Assembly (NCBI GenBank): GCA_021464245.1 | Contig: JADCRB010000013.1 | Location: 999,424-1,063,423 of the forward strand | DNA from: Carallia brachiata | Lineage: Eukaryota; Streptophyta; Magnoliopsida; Malpighiales; Rhizophoraceae | Direction: 5' to 3' | DNA: 64,000 nucleotides | Shown here: positions 24,501-36,673 of the stretch, piece after piece | How positions within the stretch are numbered: the stretch's first letter is position 1 | How the letters are laid out: every line of letters starts with the position of its first letter | Notes under the pieces: generated by a model | Databases searched by the model: none | What the model saw: the letters and a program-made list of their open reading frames with translations, nothing else | Told to the model about the DNA's origin: nothing | Position numbers and translations under genes: made by a program

Positions 24501-27500
24501 TTATGTGAAATGAATGCCTTGCTTGTTTTATTATGAAAGTAAGCTTTGCTGGAGTGGAACATAATGGCATCAGATTCTTAGAACCTTGGCATTGCTTGCT
24601 TCAACCCAATTACACATAATTTGGAATAGTGGGCTCTTGCTTTCTTTTGTATGGATAATGACTGTGTGAGCGAGTTTTTGTGCGCGTGTGTGTGAGAGAG
24701 AGAGGGCAGGCTACTACCATTCAGGACTGTCTTTTCTGCGGTTAGGAAATTCTCTACCTGTGTTGTAATATAATTTCTTGTAATGCTTCTGGTTGTCTTC
24801 TTATTTTTCCCCCTTTTTGAGAAAAGAACGAAAGTTTTTTTTTGGGGGGGGGGGGGTTGGGGAAGGCAGTCTAACACGTTTGGTATTTCTTTCCTTCATT
24901 GAAAGTGAGACAATTCACGGCCTTAATTGTGATATGGTTTGTTCAAATGCATTGATTGTGTTTTTTCCTTTACTTTTTTGTCCTAGGTAATTGAGACCCC
25001 TTTGTGTGAAATTTAATTGTTTGTTGTTAAGCACTAGTAATTGTTATTGACAAAAGCGCTTCTATAAACTAATGTGAAATGATTTGTGCAGGCTGGATAT
25101 GTGGGGGAAGATGTGGAGTCCATATTGTACAAGCTGCTTGTGGTAATTTCACTCTCTGAAATTTGTGTAGGGTCTCAAAGTAGTATTATATGCTCATAAC
25201 TTTCTTCCCATTCAAATTGAATCACTTGATATTCGCATGTTGGACCTGCTACCCATTGCATTCTGTTTTAGAGAAACACAACATGGCAATTCTTCAGACT
25301 TAAATACTTGGAAATTTAAATCCTGGAAATGGCACTATTTCATGCAGCCTTTAATTTCAAATTAAAATTAAAAAATGTTCAGAGAGTCTGAAGCACCAAA
25401 AACTGGTCAGACTTACAGTTTCATAAATAGTGGTATAAAAAATTGCTATCACCAATCGTATGTTCTGGTGGTACAATTGCTGAGCTCTTACCCCCCCCCC
25501 CCCCTCTAGGGTCCAATCTCTGGTCCCAAAAAAAAAAAAAAAAAAAAAGAAAGGAAAAAGAAAGAGCAACAGTATTTGCAGAATGACCTGAAAGGTACAG
25601 TTAGAGAGCTTGACTATACCCTTGACACAAATAATAAGTTACATTATAAATTCCTATGTCTATGATTTTCAGTGACTGTAACTTCTAGTTTGGTGAATTA
25701 TTTTATCATGACTCACTTTCTTAATTCCTATTGCAGGTTGCTGATTATAATGTGGCTGCTGCACAACAGGGCATTGTTTACATTGATGAAGTAGACAAGA
25801 TAACAAAAAGGTTTCTTCTTTTGGAAACTATGCGTTCCTTTTCTGTGGCCCACTTATTCTCTTTCATTTTTTTCTTAAATTATGTATTTCTTTTGAATCT
25901 TTTCCACCTCCTCCTCCCCCTCCCTGTTGACGACAATTCACTCTTCCTTCTTCATTCATCTTTTCAATGTGCAGGCTGAGAGTGTTAATATTAGTAGAGA
26001 TGTGTCAGGGGAGGGTGTTCAGCAGGCATTGTTAAAGATGCTTGAAGGAACGGTAAGTTATTTTGCTCCATTGACTTTAGGAATCAGCTTTTGGTTTCAT
26101 TGAGTTATGTGACTCAACCCGTGCAAGGCATCTTCACTAGTATGCTGAGTTACTTGCTGAATGCTTGTGCCCCTTAATGCAAAACTTTTGAGTCAATTCA
26201 ATGGGAACAGCCACATGGTCCATCTCTCAACTTCAGTGAGTGGGTATCAAATGGAAAAAAAAAAAAAAAGCGTGCAAGGCTGATTAGATAAATTCCAAGC
26301 TTTTTTCATGACAAATAAACAATAACAGCAGAATTTCTTTGCATAATGTAGGTTGTCAATGTTCCAGAAAAGGGAGCTCGAAAGCACCCTAGAGGTGATA
26401 ATATTCAGGTACGTGCTGTATAAGATACATGTGCATCTGAATCTTATCCTATGTAGATGGATATTGCGCGACTGTTTCCATATTAAAAATTGTATGAGTC
26501 TGGCCAAGACTTTGCGTCTGACTATGATTGTTGAATTTCTGCTGTTGCTGACTCTCTCTCTCTCTCCCTCCGTTATTGTTTTCCGCAGATTGACACAAAG
26601 GATATACTTTTCATCTGTGGGGGTGCCTTTATTGACCTGGAGAAGACCATTTCAGAAAGGTTTTGCTAACATACTATTATGCTTGTGACAAATTCTGTGT
26701 GAGACTTGAAAGGGAAAAGATTAAAAGAATACACTATGTATCCCTCACAGGCACCAAGATTCCTCTATCGGGTTTGGTGCACCAGTACGTGCAAACATGA
26801 GGACAGGGGGTGTTACAAGTGCTGCTGTGACATCATCTTTGTTGGAGACTGTAAGTGAAAACCAGTCGTCAGTTTGCCAGTAACAGCTTGTAGTCTTTTC
26901 ATTTATTCCTATATTTCAGATTTTCTCTGGTTGTACCAGCTTTTGAACATTATCATTTTATCAAAACCCTTTGGCAGGTGGAGAGTAGTGATCTAATTTC
27001 ATATGGTTTGATACCTGAATTCGTTGGAAGATTCCCGGTCCTTGTCAGTTTGTCAGCTCTTACTGAAAATCAACTTGTGCAGGTAATTACTTGTCAACAA
27101 TTTTCGTTGATATACTTCAACATATTTCTTTGATAGCATTATTGACAAGATACTGACAGCATTGAGAGATAGAAGCATGAATAGGATCCTCATGAAAAGT
27201 TTGTATTTAGGATGAGCTTGCTAGCATGTGTAAAGTTTTTCCCGCGTCCTCTTAAATATGTTTGGTGGAGGTTATATGATTGCTTTATTTGGGTGTTCTT
27301 TTCATCATAACTAGAAATGATGTTTTGTAGGTTCTGACAGAACCAAAAATGCTCTTGGGAAGCAATACAAAAAGTTGTTCCAAATGAATGGTGTAAGTGA
27401 TGTTTTTGTTCTTGCTCTCTCTTTGCAGATAAGTTTTGGCTGGCATAGTTATCGCGCTCAAATTCGTGCACATTATAACCTTCTTGCTCCTGGAAAGCAA

Positions 27501-28789
27501 AAACTTGTTTCTGTTGTGCTTTCAATTTGATTTTTTTTTTTTTTTTCTGGCCAGGTTCGGCTACATTTCACAGATAATGCGTTGAGATTGATTGCTAAGA
27601 AGGCAATAACAAAAAATACTGGGGCTCGCGGCTTACGGTCTATATTAGAGAACATCTTGATGGATGCAATGTACGAGGTAATCATTTCTTCATTCTAGTG
27701 CAATATTCATGTACAGCAAAAGAAAATGCAGGTTGTATTCTGACACAGAATGTTGCTTATGCTTAAAAACTTGGTGGATCGGGTTACAATTAACAGTTGG
27801 TATATAATAGAAAATGTGTTGTGTTATCACTAGATCTCGTTTCTCCCTTTTACCGCTTATATTCTGCAGAAAGCAGGAAACTTTTCATAGAAGGTCAAAA
27901 GTATTGTGCTTGGAAAAAAAAAATGTGTTCGTATTTGGCTTCATACTCAATCAACCATTTAATACGATTGAAGGAATATCTTGATCCTTCTTGGTGGATT
28001 CGAGAATAGGGCTGTTTGGTGGGGAATGTATCTTCCAAATTGGGTTTCCTTTTTTTTTTGACGTCTTCCATCAGGGAAATTTGTCAGCCCAGTGGTCACG
28101 GAAGCATAGAACTTTGTCCCTGGGTGCCCCTTTCAAGACTACCCTAAGTGCCTTTCTCAAGATTACCTGTCACTGGTATAGGAGATAGTGTATTTAATTC
28201 CAATGGGGTCTGCTGCTGGTACAATCAGGGCAGTTAAAACAGGAAAGAAGAACAGCAAATAATCTCGTTAAAATTGACGTCTTTTGTTGGCATACTTTGG
28301 CAAATTGTGTATACTTACGTGTTTGAGTTGTGACTAATTGGCTCTTCTGTCCTTTCTCATAGCAGTTTGTATTCGCCGTTAACTGTTTTTCTTTTTAGTT
28401 GACACAAGTATAGCTATATTGCCGATTTCAACCAATATAATCTGCCATTCCTTTTTTTTTTTTTTTTTTCTCTCAGATTCCTGATACTAGAACGGGAGAT
28501 GATATTATAGATGCGGTTATAGTTAACGAAGAGGCAGTTGGAAAAGAGGGACGCGGGACAGGAGCCAAAATCCTCTGTGGAAAAGGCGCATTGGATCGTT
28601 ATCTTGCCAAACAAAAATCAGAGGTGCAGATTTACTTGTTAAACACATTTTCATATCTGAATTCCCGTCATCTTCATTCTAAATTTTTTAGTGGCTGATA
28701 ACTCTGCGTGTTTGTAGATGAATGTGGGAGCCTCTGACGGAGAAGCGGAGGTGGAGATGGAGTTACCTTCTATAGTTGCCAGCATGTAA
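21555..28789 (+). CDS. CLPX: Mitochondrial CLPX, ATP-dependent unfoldase of Clp protease
   Basis: CLPX unfolds substrates and feeds them to ClpP in the mitochondrial matrix. Fifteen exons were placed (21555-22106, 22718-22779, 23280-23383, 23929-24008, 25092-25142, 25737-25810, 25975-26052, 26352-26408, 26589-26659, 26751-26850, 26978-27082, 27331-27392, 27555-27677, 28477-28623, 28718-28789), about 579 residues. Visible motifs: Walker A GPTGSGKT (235-242), pore loop GYVG (268-271), Walker B YIDE (298-301), second pore loop RKH (344-346), ClpP-binding IGF loop (383-385), arginine finger in EFVGRFP (428) and sensor-2 GARGLR (489-494). No Cys4 zinc finger is seen in the glycine-rich N-terminal region. 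Two single A deletions break the frame: exon 6 end (A run 25805-25809) and exon 12 (27345-27349). Both A runs are five long where the conserved KKA and PKNALG need six. The exon 4 donor is GC (24009). Confidence 0.93.
25395..25548 (+). mobile_element. Possible SINE-like insert in CLPX intron 5
   Basis: A stretch with tRNA-promoter-like words (TGGTGGTACAATTGCTGAG, then GGGTCCAATCTCTGGTCCC), a C run of about 14 at 25491-25504 and an A tail of about 20 ending near 25548. I could not find matching target duplications, so the ends are uncertain. Confidence 0.35.
26130..26270 (+). mobile_element. Short poly(A) retroposon with 10-bp TSD in CLPX intron 7
   Basis: A 141-bp insert ending in about 15 A is bracketed by CGTGCAAGGC at 26120-26129 and 26271-26280. 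It sits between exons 7 and 8 and leaves both splice sites intact. The body shows no obvious relation to the insert in the L9 relic. Size and tail suggest a SINE or a 5'-truncated LINE. Confidence 0.65.
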
Positions 28790-30714
28790 TCTATTGATAA
28801 ATTTTTATTTGTACACTACTCCTTGTAAGTAATGACATTAACTTAATAGACCATTCCTGAAAACTGAGCAGTGTTTGATTCAATTGTGCAAATATGGAAC
28901 TCAACTGCGTATAAGCCATCAGAATTGAGAATTTGATAGTGCTGTAGATTGTTGAATGTGGTGGTGGCAGAGATGATCGCCCCCTTCCGTTCTGTGTTTC
29001 GGCATATGTTCATGGAGATCTCAATTATTGCTTTGTGATTGGTACGATTCAATTGTCTTGCATAAATTTCAATTTTCAATGTCTGACTTTCTCACAATTA
29101 ATCTCAATTTTATTTAATTGACATTTATTCAACAAATAAATTTTAAATATTTGTTTATATTATTTTATTTGAAAATTTATTTATTTAGATTCTTAGTTTT
29201 TACATTCTAATTGCTATAAAATTTCCACTCTTATTTAATTTTTTTATATAAATTGCAAAAAAAAAAAAAAGTCAACCGAAAGCTCAAAATCAAATAGCAA
29301 TGAGGATAAAGTAGGAAAACTTAATAGTTATTAGGTTATGTTGTCAATTTTTAGCTGTCGACTTTTAATCTTTTATTGTTTGGTTTTCGCTATTTATTGT
29401 ATTTTAATATTTATTAGTGTTAAATTTTTTTTTTCTTTCAGTGACAATAAAAATTTGTTTATTCTTGAGGAGCTTTTTTTTTATTTATTATTCATTGTTA
29501 ATTTTGTATCTAAATAGAATTAACAATATCTCAAATATTGTTCAAAAAGTTCTATAATTTTGATAATAAGTATACATAATAAGGATTTATAATATTAAAA
29601 ATAAAATCTATATGTCCATTATTATATCGTTGATATAAAATTCGTACAAGTTTTATCTTGAACATGATTTATTTGTTCTAATTACCTTCGGCTAATATTA
29701 ACTGTTGCACGTAAATTTGAAATATGATTTTTACCACTATCTTTAGCATCACATAGTATATTGTAAAAAGAATTGATCTAATTAGATATCATCGGCAACG
29801 AGATCAAAACCTAGCCGAACAATTACTAGAGATAGTAATTTGGTAGTGTTTTGGTGTGCCTCCCAGCATTGACTCGAGTCGAAGTTTCTGCTGGTGTTCT
29901 CCCGAGTTAAAAGAGATTTATGTGTGAGATAATGATGAGTTCTATATTCATTAAGACTGTGATTAGACTGAATGAGACTTATTTTAGTTTAATAATGTTT
30001 AGTGGAGGGTTCGCCCTATGAAAATAGGTTAAATGAGAATGTCAACAACATAAAAATTGATTCAATTCACAGATTGATAACTGCAATACTCACTATACTT
30101 TTTCTTTTTAATCAAAAAAAAAAAAAAAAAGCCGGACCAATCAAAATTTCCGTTCATGTGCCCAGCCAATTTTTCAACCACCCAGCTTTGTCCAGTGGTC
30201 AATTACCAGAACGACAGTCCGACCGGTAGAGCCGAGCTTAATAACAGTAACAAGAATGTAGGCCCAAAAAAAAAAAAAACGAATAACAAAAAAACTAAAA
30301 ATTGACAAATATAGAGAACCCCTATCAGCCGTTGGATTTGCCACTCACTCAAATTGACAAACTTCTATATTTCTCTATCTTTCTTTCAGGAGAGAGAAAC
30401 TAGAGAGAGAAAACTTAGAAAGCGCCTAACGAAGAAAGAAATTTCTTAGTTGTTTGGCTCCTCGGAATCTTTCCCTCTCCCCTTCTCGTTATTTTCTTTT
30501 CTTTCGAGGAAACTGTAGGGAACAAGCGAAGAAAAAAAGATAAGGACCCAGAAAAGAGGAAAAAAAAAAAAAACAAGAAAACAAGAAAACAATTACCCAG
30601 AAAGAAAAGTTGTGATCTTCTCTTTTGTCCTTTCAGTTTTGATCCACAATTGATAAAAAGTTCACAAATTTTGATCTTTTGGATCTTTTTTTTGTAATTT
30701 TTGTTTAGATAATT
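28790..30714. other. CLPX-SINAT3 intergenic region and SINAT3 leader
   Basis: The first about 250 bp probably hold the CLPX 3'UTR. The middle is AT-rich without recognisable genes. From about 30360 a GA/CT-rich sequence with A runs looks like the transcribed 5' leader of the following SINAT gene. TTTGTTTAG just before the ATG could be a leader-intron acceptor. Confidence 0.45.
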
Positions 30715-33700
30715 ATGGATTTGGATACAATTGACTGTGTTTCGTCCTCGGATGGGATTGATGAGGATGAGATCCATCACCACAATCTGCATCATCACCA
30801 CCATCAATTCGCATCATCGAAGCCCATACTGTCAACGCCAATAACAACAATAATAACGTCAGCAATATTGTGGGCCCAACCGCGATCACCCCTGCCACCA
30901 GTGTCCACGAGTTGCTAGAATGTCCAGTTTGCACCAATTCCATGTACCCACCTATCCATCAGGTCTGTGTTTCTTATATATATATTTATTATGTGATTTG
31001 GTTTTTCTTTATTTTTCTATGTTCTTGTTTTACTTTGATTTATGATGGGTCTGTATGTAATGAGATTTTAATGGATTTGATCAAGTGGGTTTTCAAGGCA
31101 TTGATGTTTCCTTGTGAGTTTCTTATTGGGTGATGTTATGTTGTTGTGTTGGACTTGTTTTGTGGTTGTATTTGACATAGGAGGAGAATAGTAGGAGGTA
31201 TGTTCTTATTAAGTTGGATTTGAGATTTCTATCAATTTTGTTTTGTTGAACTGTGTCTAATTGCTTCATTGATGCCATTTATGGATGTGAGACCTGGCTG
31301 CACTTTATCCAAAGGAAAGAGGTATTGGTTTGTGAAAGCAATTCTGTTTTGGGAAAACAATTCTGTAAAAATGTGTGACCTTTCCTGCAACTATTCAATT
31401 GTGTTTTTGTGAAAGGCAAGCCAAACAGCATAGGTACTTATCAAAAACCATCTGGTTAGATCTGATATGGAGTTTGGGTCCTTGAATTATGTGTGCAATT
31501 GATAAGCACGGTTTATATCTGGAAGTTATATGTTTCAAATATTGCCCTGAAATTTCGATTAGAGTGCTAGAGTCTTGCATTTACTTTTGCGTATCAGGTT
31601 GCTTTTTTGTGGGAAGGAAAACATCTGGGTGAAGTCATTGTCTATTAAACTCAGTTATTAGATCAACAAGGGTTTATTGGGGATGAATCTCTTTTGTGCT
31701 AAAGTGTAGAGTCATGACAGATTACAAAGTTTTTAAACATAAACGAGTTGTTAAAGTTCGGAGTTTTTATCAAATTTCTATTAAGTTGGATGGTTTTTCT
31801 ACTCTAGGAATTTGATGATGCAAGCGTTCTAGTGTCCTGTAACTATAGCTTAGAAATGGATTCTATTAGGTCCCTTTTAATTCTTGGTGATAGAAACTTA
31901 GAAACTTATATTTCCAATTATCCCGTATTCTAACTTTGACTGTGTAAAGTAGTTATGAACCATCATGCATTACTAGTTTAAATACCCTATAAATAAGTTA
32001 GGTCCAATTCATTCAAAAGCAACTCTAGCCAGCACTGTTGAGTTGTCAATTTTGAAATGTTATATTATTAATGAGGGTGGGTAGATATTGTAATGCACAA
32101 TATATTTGCCAAATTTATGAATAAGTGGCATGTGCTAGTGGCTGCACATGTGAGTTATGGGAGAGCTTTGGGGCATTTTTTGTGGTTCAAGGATCCAAAA
32201 CATCAATTTTGACTAATCATTTTTGGTGGGCTAGTCTAATATGGAGATAATAGTGCATAAAGTTTGTTCAAATAATCTCAAAAGCAGCTGTTGTGAGCAC
32301 TTGTTGGTCATATGCCTGTGAAATTAGGGCATTTCTATAGTTGGGAAGTTTAGGAGAAATTTTTTTTATTCTTGTTCCCTATCATGGGATGTCCTCTATA
32401 TTTCTTGAAACAACATAGCTTGAATAGCTATGAACCGACATTAAGCAAGACATATAATATCACATGTCACTTATCTATAGTAGTCTGCCCATCATCTAGG
32501 TTAATTTAGCCAGTTCGCGAAAAGTTGCAAGAGCTGCAATAAAACTGTCATTGTCATATTTCCTCTGACACCCTTATGTCTGATAAAGCAAAGGTCATTC
32601 TTCTTCAGCCAGGCATCTGGCTTAACTCTCCATTGCTTCTGCTTTTGCAACTGGCACTTAATTATTTTTAAGAAGTTGAGTACAAACTGAGATATTACTG
32701 TTTTTGTGTGCGTGTACGTGTCTACAGACAAAACATGAATGTTGAATTGCAGTATGCAGAATAGTTTTCTTTTCCTTTTCTGGGAATTTTTGTAAGATTT
32801 TTTTGATTCTAACCCCAATTATGTGTTGTTTTGTGCAATAGAGTCCTGGATTTGTTCTTGTCCCTAAAAAGTTGAGATAAATTTGCAGTGGAAATATTTG
32901 GGAATTTTGTCTAATTGCCTTGTTTCCTTTTTGTAGCTGGCTTGTCATCATATTATATGAATTGTGCTTTTGTTCTCTGATTTTCTGTCAGTATGCTTGC
33001 TTTGATACTAATATCTATCTCATCAATTCTAGAGTGGAGCATAATTACATATATGCATATGCATGCTTACAGTTATGCAAGAATGAAGAATCTAGATTTT
33101 GACTATCATTGGACCTCTTTGCAGTGCCACAATGGACATACGCTTTGTTCTACATGTAAAACAAGGGTACACAACAGGTGTCCCACTTGTAGACAGGAGC
33201 TTGGAGATATTAGGTGCCTAGCACTTGAAAAGGTTGCAGAGTCACTTGAATTGCCCTGCAAATATTACCATTTGGGCTGCCCAGAGATTTTCCCATATTA
33301 CAGCAAGCTCAAGCATGAGGCAGTTTGCAATTTTAGACCATATAGCTGTCCATATGCTGGATCAGAATGCTCGGTTAATGGAGATATCGCCTTTTTGGTT
33401 ACTCATCTTAGGGATGATCACAAGGTGGACATGCACACAGGGTGCACATTCAACCATCGCTATGTAAAGTCTAATCCACGGGAAGTGGAGAATGCCACAT
33501 GGATGCTGACGGTAATTTTGTTGTTGGTTTTTGGATGCTTTTAATTACTGGTTGCCTCTCACTCCTGTGTGTGCTAAAAATTTTTCCCGCCAGTTTTTTT
33601 TGTGCATGGGGCTGGGTGTCTTATAGGTGAGACAGATAACTAATTTGCCAAACATAAATATTGTAAGTAATATATGTCTTTTTTGAGAACTTGGAAGGTT

Positions 33701-34447
33701 GTAATGTAATTGACTAATCATCGTGAGATTGTGGTTGAAAAAATTTGGTTCTAGCTTAAATGATGGTGGCATTTAAAATTAATGGCTTGCTTTTCATTGG
33801 GGAAGCTGAGAACTGGTGAAACAATGGTTAACTGTCATATTCTTGAACACGTTGCCTAGGACCAATGCATCTGTTGATGCAGTTCATATGATCAAGTAGA
33901 GGATTTAGCTCGATGCTAGTTCCTGAGGTGTGTGGGCATCTATGGGCTTGTCAGTATCGGCAGATTATATTTGCATCTGACCAACAGCCTTAATGACTCA
34001 ATGACCTTAGTTCCAAATACGTGTTTCCATCTATAATATTTTTCTCGTTGCCTGATGTTAGTAGCTTGATGATGTTATCTTCAGGTCTTCCATTGTTTTG
34101 GTCAATACTTTTGTCTTCACTTTGAAGCTTTCCAGCTAGGCATGGCCCCTGTTTACATGGCATTCCTTCGTTTCATGGGTGATGAGGCGGAGGCTCGGAA
34201 TTACAGCTATAGCCTTGAGGTTGGGGCAAATGGTAGGAAACTCATATGGGAGGGAACACCACGAAGCATCAGAGACAGCCACCGGAAAGTTAGGGATAGT
34301 CATGATGGTCTCATCATTCAACGAAACATGGCACTTTTCTTCTCCGGTGGGGACAGAAAAGAACTAAAGCTAAGAGTTACGGGGAGGATATGGAAGGAAC
34401 AACAAAATCCAGATGCTGGTGTGTGCATACCGAATCTTTGTAGCTAA
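30715..34447 (+). CDS. SINAT3: SINAT3-like RING E3 ubiquitin ligase
   Basis: SINA/Siah-type ligases transfer ubiquitin through an N-terminal RING, then bind substrates with SINA zinc fingers and a TRAF-like domain. Exons are 30715-30962, 33125-33511 and 34085-34447, about 332 residues. The start MDLDTIDCVSSSDGIDEDEI and the end CIPNLCS are closest to Arabidopsis SINAT3, and EARNYSYSLEV, DSHDGLIIQRNMALFF and GGDRKELKLRVTGRIWKEQQ are family blocks. RING ligands start at C70 and C73 in exon 1 and continue as CHNGHTLCSTCK and RCPTCR in exon 2. The frame is broken in exon 1: a C run at 30823-30825 is three long where four would join the His-rich N-terminus to ATSVHELLECPVC. As written, translation from the ATG stops after 67 residues. 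Intron 1 is long (about 2.2 kb). Confidence 0.93.
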
Positions 34448-36096
34448 GGCAGGTGGTTTTTGAGGACATTTACACGTTTTGTAATGCGTTCAGAACTGCT
34501 GTGTGTTGTATGTGCCTTTACTGTCCTTCTCTGGATTGCTGTAATGGGTGGGTTGAAGTAATTGAGTTTCACAGTTTTTGTGAATCATATTATAAGCAGC
34601 CGTTCTTGTATGAGACTCTTTGCCTCGTTTGATGTTAACAAAGAGGCTTAGAAAACCACTTAATGAAGTTGAAAATTGATGTTTGCACTGTATCATGGGC
34701 TGTGATGGGGACAGGATCCTCCAAACCATCTAGACTCTGAACTTGAACTAACATGCATATTATTATAGACATGTCTATAACGATGACAGCAACAATAACT
34801 ATTCAATGACTAGCTGCAAAACATTGTGCTTTCTTTCCAGGTGCATGGTGTTTATTTGGGTGGGTTGCTTTAACAAGTCTAATTGCATTTAATCATTCCG
34901 ACTCATCTAAGCATCTGACATTCGTCGTCATGGCAAACAAAAGTGAGGAACATTCTATACAAACCCCATAGAGTCGCATTCAGCACCTGTCTCATTTGGG
35001 AATCAGAAAATTTTATGTTATTGTCGATAGAGTAATGAAAATATCTGCAATTTTAGTTACAAATGCAATACAATTGTGTGTGTGTGAGAGAGAGAAACAG
35101 AGGGAAAGATCAGACCTAGCAGAAACCATGACTATGTGCAATAATCATCTTCGGTTTTGAAGACGACTTCGGTACCAATTGGGCTGAGAACGCTGCAGTT
35201 AAGTAAAGAGGTGTCTCGTACGTTGGACAATGTCGCCTTTCTTTTCACAAATAATAAAAGCTAGAGCATGGCGTGCACAAAAACGCGGACTATAATATTG
35301 TTTAACAATATTTAAACGGTATGCATGTAAAACATATAGAATAAATGATATAATTATGGAGCTTGTTGCCCTTCAGATAAAAAGAAATGAAATATTTAGT
35401 TAAATTTAAGTCCGACATTGTTAAAATTGAGATCTCACTTAAAATTGATTTCGAGTATTAAAGATTAGATTATAAATTCAGATCGTAAAATCATCACTGC
35501 CTCAAAAAATTATAAATACAGAAAAATAAAAATTAACTAACAAATAGTATGTAAGTCAATAATCTAAGTTTAATCACATATGATGCATAAATTCAAGAAT
35601 CAAAAGAGTGAAAATATGATATTTACAAAAATTTCATTGATTAAAAATCGAAAAGGGTGGAGTGATCTGTTAAACTTTAAACAAAATTAAGCTGTTTTTT
35701 AATATTCTATTTCATAATATGTAGTTGAATGACATTTTATGTTTATACGCTGGTATGTACTGTTCTCTAGTTTCTTTTGTTTTGTTGTTGAACTTTTTTA
35801 ATATAATTTTTTAATTAAATTTTCTAACTATTTAATATAATTGATACAAACAAAATCATAAATGATTTCATTGTTTTAATAAGACCAAATGATTATAAAT
35901 GAGACATTTTTAATTAATTATTTATTTAAGATTATTTTTTATAAAAAAATTCAAGTTTATAAATTTACTATTCTATCATGCTTCTACTTATGATTTTACA
36001 TGATTTTATACAATTTTATGATCCTATACGCAATTCTGCCTAATCCCACCAAAAAATTGACATTTCATATGATCTGGATAGTTGAAGAATATAACA

Positions 36097-36121
36097 CTTT
36101 TTTTTTTTTTTTTGACCAAGA
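36097..36121 (-). mobile_element. Ultra-short poly(A) retroposon scar with 14-bp TSD
   Basis: TGAAGAATATAACA occurs at 36083-36096 and again at 36122-36135. The 25 bp between them are a T run of about 16-17 plus eight other bases. On the minus strand this reads as a tiny body followed by poly(A), as expected for an almost completely 5'-truncated target-primed insertion. Confidence 0.6.
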
Positions 36122-36604
36122 TGAAGAATATAACATCTTAGGATCGGGTGGTCCGATCATCTGCATCACAATTTTAACAACTATCTTTAAATTTGCGATA
36201 TCTTTTAAGTTGGTCACTTGAACAAGATTAACAAATAAATAAGGTTAAAAAATGTAAGACATAATAAATAAAATTTAAGCTTTACTTTATAGGACTTAAC
36301 TCTATCCTATATGCTATATGTTGGCACTAAGTCAGCCCCATGAGATCGGGCCAAATGTGTAGAGGCAAACGCGCTAACGTACGAATAATCAAGTATTCAA
36401 AGATGTAATCCCTAATTGAATTAAAAAGAAGGAAATAACTTACAAACACAACTATATTCTATAAAGTACGGATACGGATACAAGGATATGAACACGATAT
36501 TATATAGATACAGCAACACAACAACTTTAAAAATATTAAGATACAAATACAGTTTTAAATATATATATATATGTCATTCAACTTGAAAAATACCCAAAAC
36601 ATAC

Positions 36605-36673
36605 CTTTCTGGATTGGAACTTTTCAAGGACAGGACGAACTCCTCCTACTTTGGGGCTTGAAGATGGGTGCAT
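36605..36673 (-). pseudogene. Orphan first-exon-like fragment (MHPSSSP...), possibly captured by a MULE
   Basis: On the minus strand a GC-richer block from about 36800 to 36605 looks like a 5' leader followed by a 23-codon exon starting MHPSSSPKVGGVRPV and ending in a good donor (AAAG then GTATGT). No following exon was found. The block is flanked on the left by AAGTACGGATACGGATAC (about 36464) and on the right by CCCGTGTCCGTGCTT (about 37014-37028), which are roughly inverted to each other. That resembles a Pack-MULE carrying a gene fragment, but no target duplication was found. I do not recognise the protein. Confidence 0.3.
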
